From contig CM049309.1 of assembly GCA_026874595.1 (NCBI GenBank), positions 7,520,076 through 7,584,075 on the forward strand: a stretch of DNA of 64,000 nucleotides, read 5' to 3'. The notes beneath the pieces are model-generated. The model made no database searches. It was not told the DNA's origin and saw nothing but the letters and a program-made list of their open reading frames with translations. This DNA is from Sipunculus nudus (lineage: Eukaryota > Annelida > Sipuncula > Golfingiida > Sipunculidae). A program made the position numbers and the translations under genes. Shown here piece after piece: positions 60,046 to 64,000 of the stretch. How positions within the stretch are numbered: position 1 is the stretch's first letter; the number at the start of each line of letters is the position of its first letter.

Positions 60046-61592
60046 GCATGGTTAATAATTACCTTGCACTAAAATCTGCGAATTTTATTAATTTGAACCC
60101 AATGAATTTGGACCAAAAAGAAATAGAAGCTAGAAAATATTTTTCAAGGGCGCTGACAGTACTGCTCGTGATAGTGGAAAAGGGGCGGGGTAACGCAGGG
60201 GCTATACAGCATCGAGGGCATTCAGGTCACCAGGTCACGTTATCAGCTTAGGTGATAAGAGAGTAAGTTGTCCAAGGGATAATGATTGATAGAAGGTACT
60301 CATCACATGACGGTACCGAAAAATATGTGTTTACCGGTAGGCCATCCAAAATTTGAGGTAATATGCGAGGTAAATAAAATTATTGCGCTATCAACTTAGC
60401 TGATACATGGGGTTGCCATTTTGCGTATACACTTGAATCCGGATGTTACAGGTCATACTGGTATGTCGAAATATTGGGTATACAACTAATAATATTTAAA
60501 AATATACCAGAGGACTTTAATTAACCGCTAAGCCGTAAATACACGACTAAATGGACATTTATGTTGGACTTGGAGACATTCTCATGCATGTCATAGTGGC
60601 AAAATGGAGCTGTAATCGCATTTCTCCTGCTTAAATCATTATGGATACTAGATCACCTTACTTTATTGGTTAACTGGCCATTTCAATGTTCCTTAAATTT
60701 TCTTCTCTCAACAAATGAATCATGTACGTTGTCCCCAGTGCTGACGTCTAACAGCAAATTATATAAATGATTTACACTCACCAACCCGAAAATGGCGTAA
60801 GCTCGCACAAATCTTCAATCAGTGACATCTTTCCAGGCAACGAATTGCCTTATATTTACACATTTTACAAATATACAAGTCCGAATGGCCTGGCAGGTCT
60901 ATGTCTTAATAAATAGTGGTCGTTCACTCGCGTATACACTGTCATTTAAACTATAATCGAGATATCTTTGCGTTCCATTTTTTATTCTTTACCCGTTACG
61001 TTCACATAACGGTATATATACAAGTATCACACCTAAACGCAGTATCCGGGCTTGTAGGAAAACATTCCCTTTAGTTTATTGGAAATGCATTACCCCTAAT
61101 TACCACAGCTGAAATATACATATTTTTTTTACTCATCGAAAAACAGGGTCCCTTCGAAAAATAAAGCTTGATTAATCATTTTATCAGACGGGTTTCTGGT
61201 CGGTCGTTGTGATGTAATAGACCTTATTCCTACGAGAAAGTTTTAAAACGTCAGCTATGGAACGCGCCCAATTCGAACTAAACATCTCGGTAGGAAGCTC
61301 ATTTTTAAAGACAAGATAGGAGACAAAATATAATCTTTCTCCTAACAACCCAGAACACTCAGCATCAGTCGCTGCCGATAGGTGTCGTTACTGTCAAGTG
61401 AAGGGTGTATTGTTGCAGTATAAGAGTATTTTTCAAGCATTTCTTACGGAGGGGGAATCTTCATGTAAAGCCGATCAAACTTGTGTCGAACAGTCTGGCT
61501 GATAAACAAATTCTTCCCTACTCCTTTTTTTACTAAATAAAATTACAAAAATATTTAGATTGGACTATTCGGTGCCATATACAAAAGAAAAC
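60046..61592. other. right flank, single copy, no gene seen
   Basis: Beyond the duplication. A 67-codon frame at 60048-60251 has no recognised domain. No convincing splice sites with phase support. Confidence 0.45.
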
Positions 61593-62231
61593 TAGAATAC
61601 GGGTAGTCGACAAGCGACTACGTGTATCCGCCAAAATCAAGAGTGGGAAAGGTGAACTGAGCAATGGATTGAGTGGCAAGGGGAAACAGAGTGTGTTGCA
61701 TATTAGCATGGATGTCTGCAGCCGAAATGTGTATGTAGGTTGTGCCACCTACCACAAAATCCAGAAAGCTGTCTAAGTTGTATACATATGCAAAATTTTA
61801 GGCAGACAAGTCAAACCACTACATGTATATGAGTGATTTTATCCGACAGCAGACAAACAGAAGTACTTGTGCAAAATAAGGTGGCAGGTGGCGCAACAAT
61901 TTTGTGTATGATTAAGAGCTACGTGAGATCTATACACATGCAAAATTTCAGGGGGATATGTCCAGCCAGTCCTGAGATTATAAGCCTGAATGTCTGCAGC
62001 ATTAACATAAATGTAAGTGGCGCCACCTGCCAAAAAGTCGAGAAAACTATCCAAGATGTATAAACACGCAAAATTTTAGGCAGATAAGTCAAACCACTAC
62101 TGAGATCTGCGTGATTTAAGCCCACGGCGGACAAATAGACGGACGCTGTGCAAAAAATGGTTGAAGATGGCCCCTCCAGTTTTGTATATGATAAAGAGCT
62201 ATGCGAGATCTATACACATACAAAATTTTGT
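61593..62231 (+). mobile_element. core-repeat element, family E, copy 3, 3'-truncated
   Basis: The same start and 7-bp-stem hairpin as at 52293, followed by core units with GTGGCGCCAC (about 62018) and 'caaaattttaggcagataag'. It breaks off at 'acaaaattttg' without the GGCGGATAC end. Confidence 0.7.
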
Positions 62232-63050
62232 AAATAAACACGAGTACATCTGCCTATGCTGACAAACAGAAAACCCGTATTTTACTGAAAGTGGTTGGTT
62301 CCAAATTGCGGAAATTGAAAGCTTTGAAAAAAACACCATCTACAAAACTCTACAAAACTAACTTGCCATCAGATGTACCTCTTGAAAAGGGGCTGGATTA
62401 TTTTTGCGGCGCCCCCCCCCATGTTATAAACACGTATGTATACACTACATGAACATTCTTTGTACCGTTGGATCGGCATTTTCTAGCCCATGTTTTAAGG
62501 TTCAAATGATAATCATTAGTTAGTAGACGTCAGACATGTGAATAGGAAAATTCAAGGACCTGAAACAAAGGGTTCGTAAAATGCAAGTTTGTTGAGAGAC
62601 CTCTAGTGGCGTTCATATGATCACGAAGCAATAAATGATTATATTTCTACACGACTTGCTCTAGTCAGAGTCGGTGGACGCATCATTTTCTTATGACTGG
62701 TAGTCTCTGAATATATTCATGAACAACAGGGCCATCAGAAAGAAACAGGGATTAACGTACTTTGCCCGTCTGGCTGCGGAGGAAGCACAAACAGAGAAGA
62801 ATCTATATACAACCCCTTGAAATCGCTGTTGGTACAAGCTGCGATTGGGCAGTGAAGTGTTGTAACGTGAGCCCGGTATTACAGGAGATCTGAGACTGCA
62901 TGTGTAGAGTGTATATATTTATTGTATTGATTTATTTCTACCCTTTACATCTACTGATCGATCAATCATCCAATGAATATAAATCTGGGACGACCTTGCT
63001 TATGCATGGCCTTTAGCGAGTATATAGTATCAATGTCATTCTTGTAAGTA

Positions 63051-63093
<43 letters not shown>

Positions 63094-64000
63094 GGGAGGG
63101 GGGATGGGTAAATGTGTGTGCGTGCACTTGTGTGTTTTAAAGGCAAGCAAGCACTGAAGTCTCATTATCTGGTGAGCAGAACACATTTTAATTGCTCCCC
63201 GGAGGATTAGAGACATTGAAGACATCTTATTATTGTTTTAGAGACGGTGTGATCAGCGAGGTACAGGGGCGTAGGAAGGATTGAGAGAGGGGAGCGGGCT
63301 GTAATCAGTAGTGGATCCAGAAATTCGAGAACGGGTGGGGGGAGGGGGCTAATATAGGGTTGGCGTTTGATGGGTATTATGAAAACTGTATATATTAATA
63401 TATTATTATTATTATTATTATTATTTTACTGCGTTACATATTTAGTGTAAGAAAATAGTTTCTTTATTTCAATGATGAATCATATTTATTTTAAGTTTAA
63501 TTACAGGTTCATGGGGAGGGTCTTGGACTCTGACTCTGGTTCCTATAGCCTAATGACTCTGACTCAAGGTGGACTTGTATACACGAACCTTAAGAACTCC
63601 CGACTTGCATTCGAGTGGCCTGGACTCCGTCTTGGATGGTGTGGACGCGAATACATCCATGGGTAGTATCTACACTGTATATATCCCAATTCCCAAAGAA
63701 CTTTACCACAGCGTATACTTATTAGATCGGTATGTGTCGGCTACGTCTTTACGTAGCGTTCCTACATCGGTCCTATATACAAGTATCCAATAAAAAACTG
63801 CATATTTGTATGGAGCTCTATTGTAGGGTGGTTGTTGAACCAGTTTGGTTTTTATTATCAGATTCTCTTTTTATTAACAGGTTTATTTTTTTAAAGAGGA
63901 TTAGTCAAAATTAGTCTAAACTTTTAACTTGGATTTCCTTTACACAGCGACGTTGAAGTAGTCATAGCCGATCATTTCAGTGGAGTTTTCTTTATATCTT
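62232..64000. other. right end of window, simple repeats, no gene supported
   Basis: (AT)n at 63053-63091 and (ATT)n at 63406-63425. One 33-codon frame at 62719-62820 (MNNRAIRKKQGLTYFARLAA...) looks protein-like in composition but has no support. Nothing else recognised. Confidence 0.45.

Noticed and set aside
62719-62820. 33-codon frame near the right end as an exon
   Set aside because: Composition is protein-like, but it is too short, with no paired splice site or second copy to test it.

Overview
Eukaryotic, AT-rich, repeat-dense DNA with introns, non-LTR retrotransposons, a tRNA-type SINE and several families of core-repeat elements that end in (ACGG)n plus a hairpin. Such core-repeat elements are best known from bivalves (pearl/Mg1/DTC84-type, HINE/Helentron-like), so a marine mollusc, probably a bivalve, is the best guess. 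This is inferred from the repeats only; no marker gene identifies the species.

The main architecture is a direct tandem segmental duplication. Unit A (about 1.44-22.49 kb) and unit B (about 25.48-60.05 kb) line up in the same order and orientation for nearly their whole length. A 3 kb spacer between them carries a dead CR1/Jockey-type retrotransposon. Each unit holds the same two minus-strand genes. The first is a small three-exon gene of unknown function (A: 10160-11194 coding plus a 5' exon near 11.8 kb; B: 46841-47845 plus a 5' exon near 48.9 kb). The second is an intact single-exon ZIP-family zinc transporter (A: 18931-20040; B: 56811-57920; 369 residues each). Both gene pairs look under coding constraint: the ZIP copies differ without any indel, and the small gene has only frame-preserving indels.

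The units differ mostly by insertions, so each acts as the empty-site control for the other. Unit A gained a core-repeat element complex (4.11-9.51 kb), a 3' retrotransposon fragment (12.31-12.58 kb) and a 1.6 kb terminal-inverted-repeat element (14.28-15.87 kb). Unit B gained a 4.8 kb nested block (25.6-30.4 kb), a CR1/L2-like element inserted inside a 30-bp minisatellite (31.67-34.53 kb), another core-repeat element (35.13-36.68 kb), a 7.8 kb hAT-type element with an 8-bp target duplication (37.5-45.3 kb), a Rex1/CR1-like retrotransposon (50.55-51.89 kb) and a further core-repeat element (52.29-53.43 kb). Sequence after 60.05 kb is single-copy, with one more core-repeat fragment and no gene I can support.

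The most interesting points are the young paralogous gene pairs, the unrecognised small gene, the empty-site evidence on how the core-repeat elements insert, a GTGGCGCCAC palindrome shared by otherwise unrelated core repeats, and a TIR element that carries eight copies of a 13-base motif.
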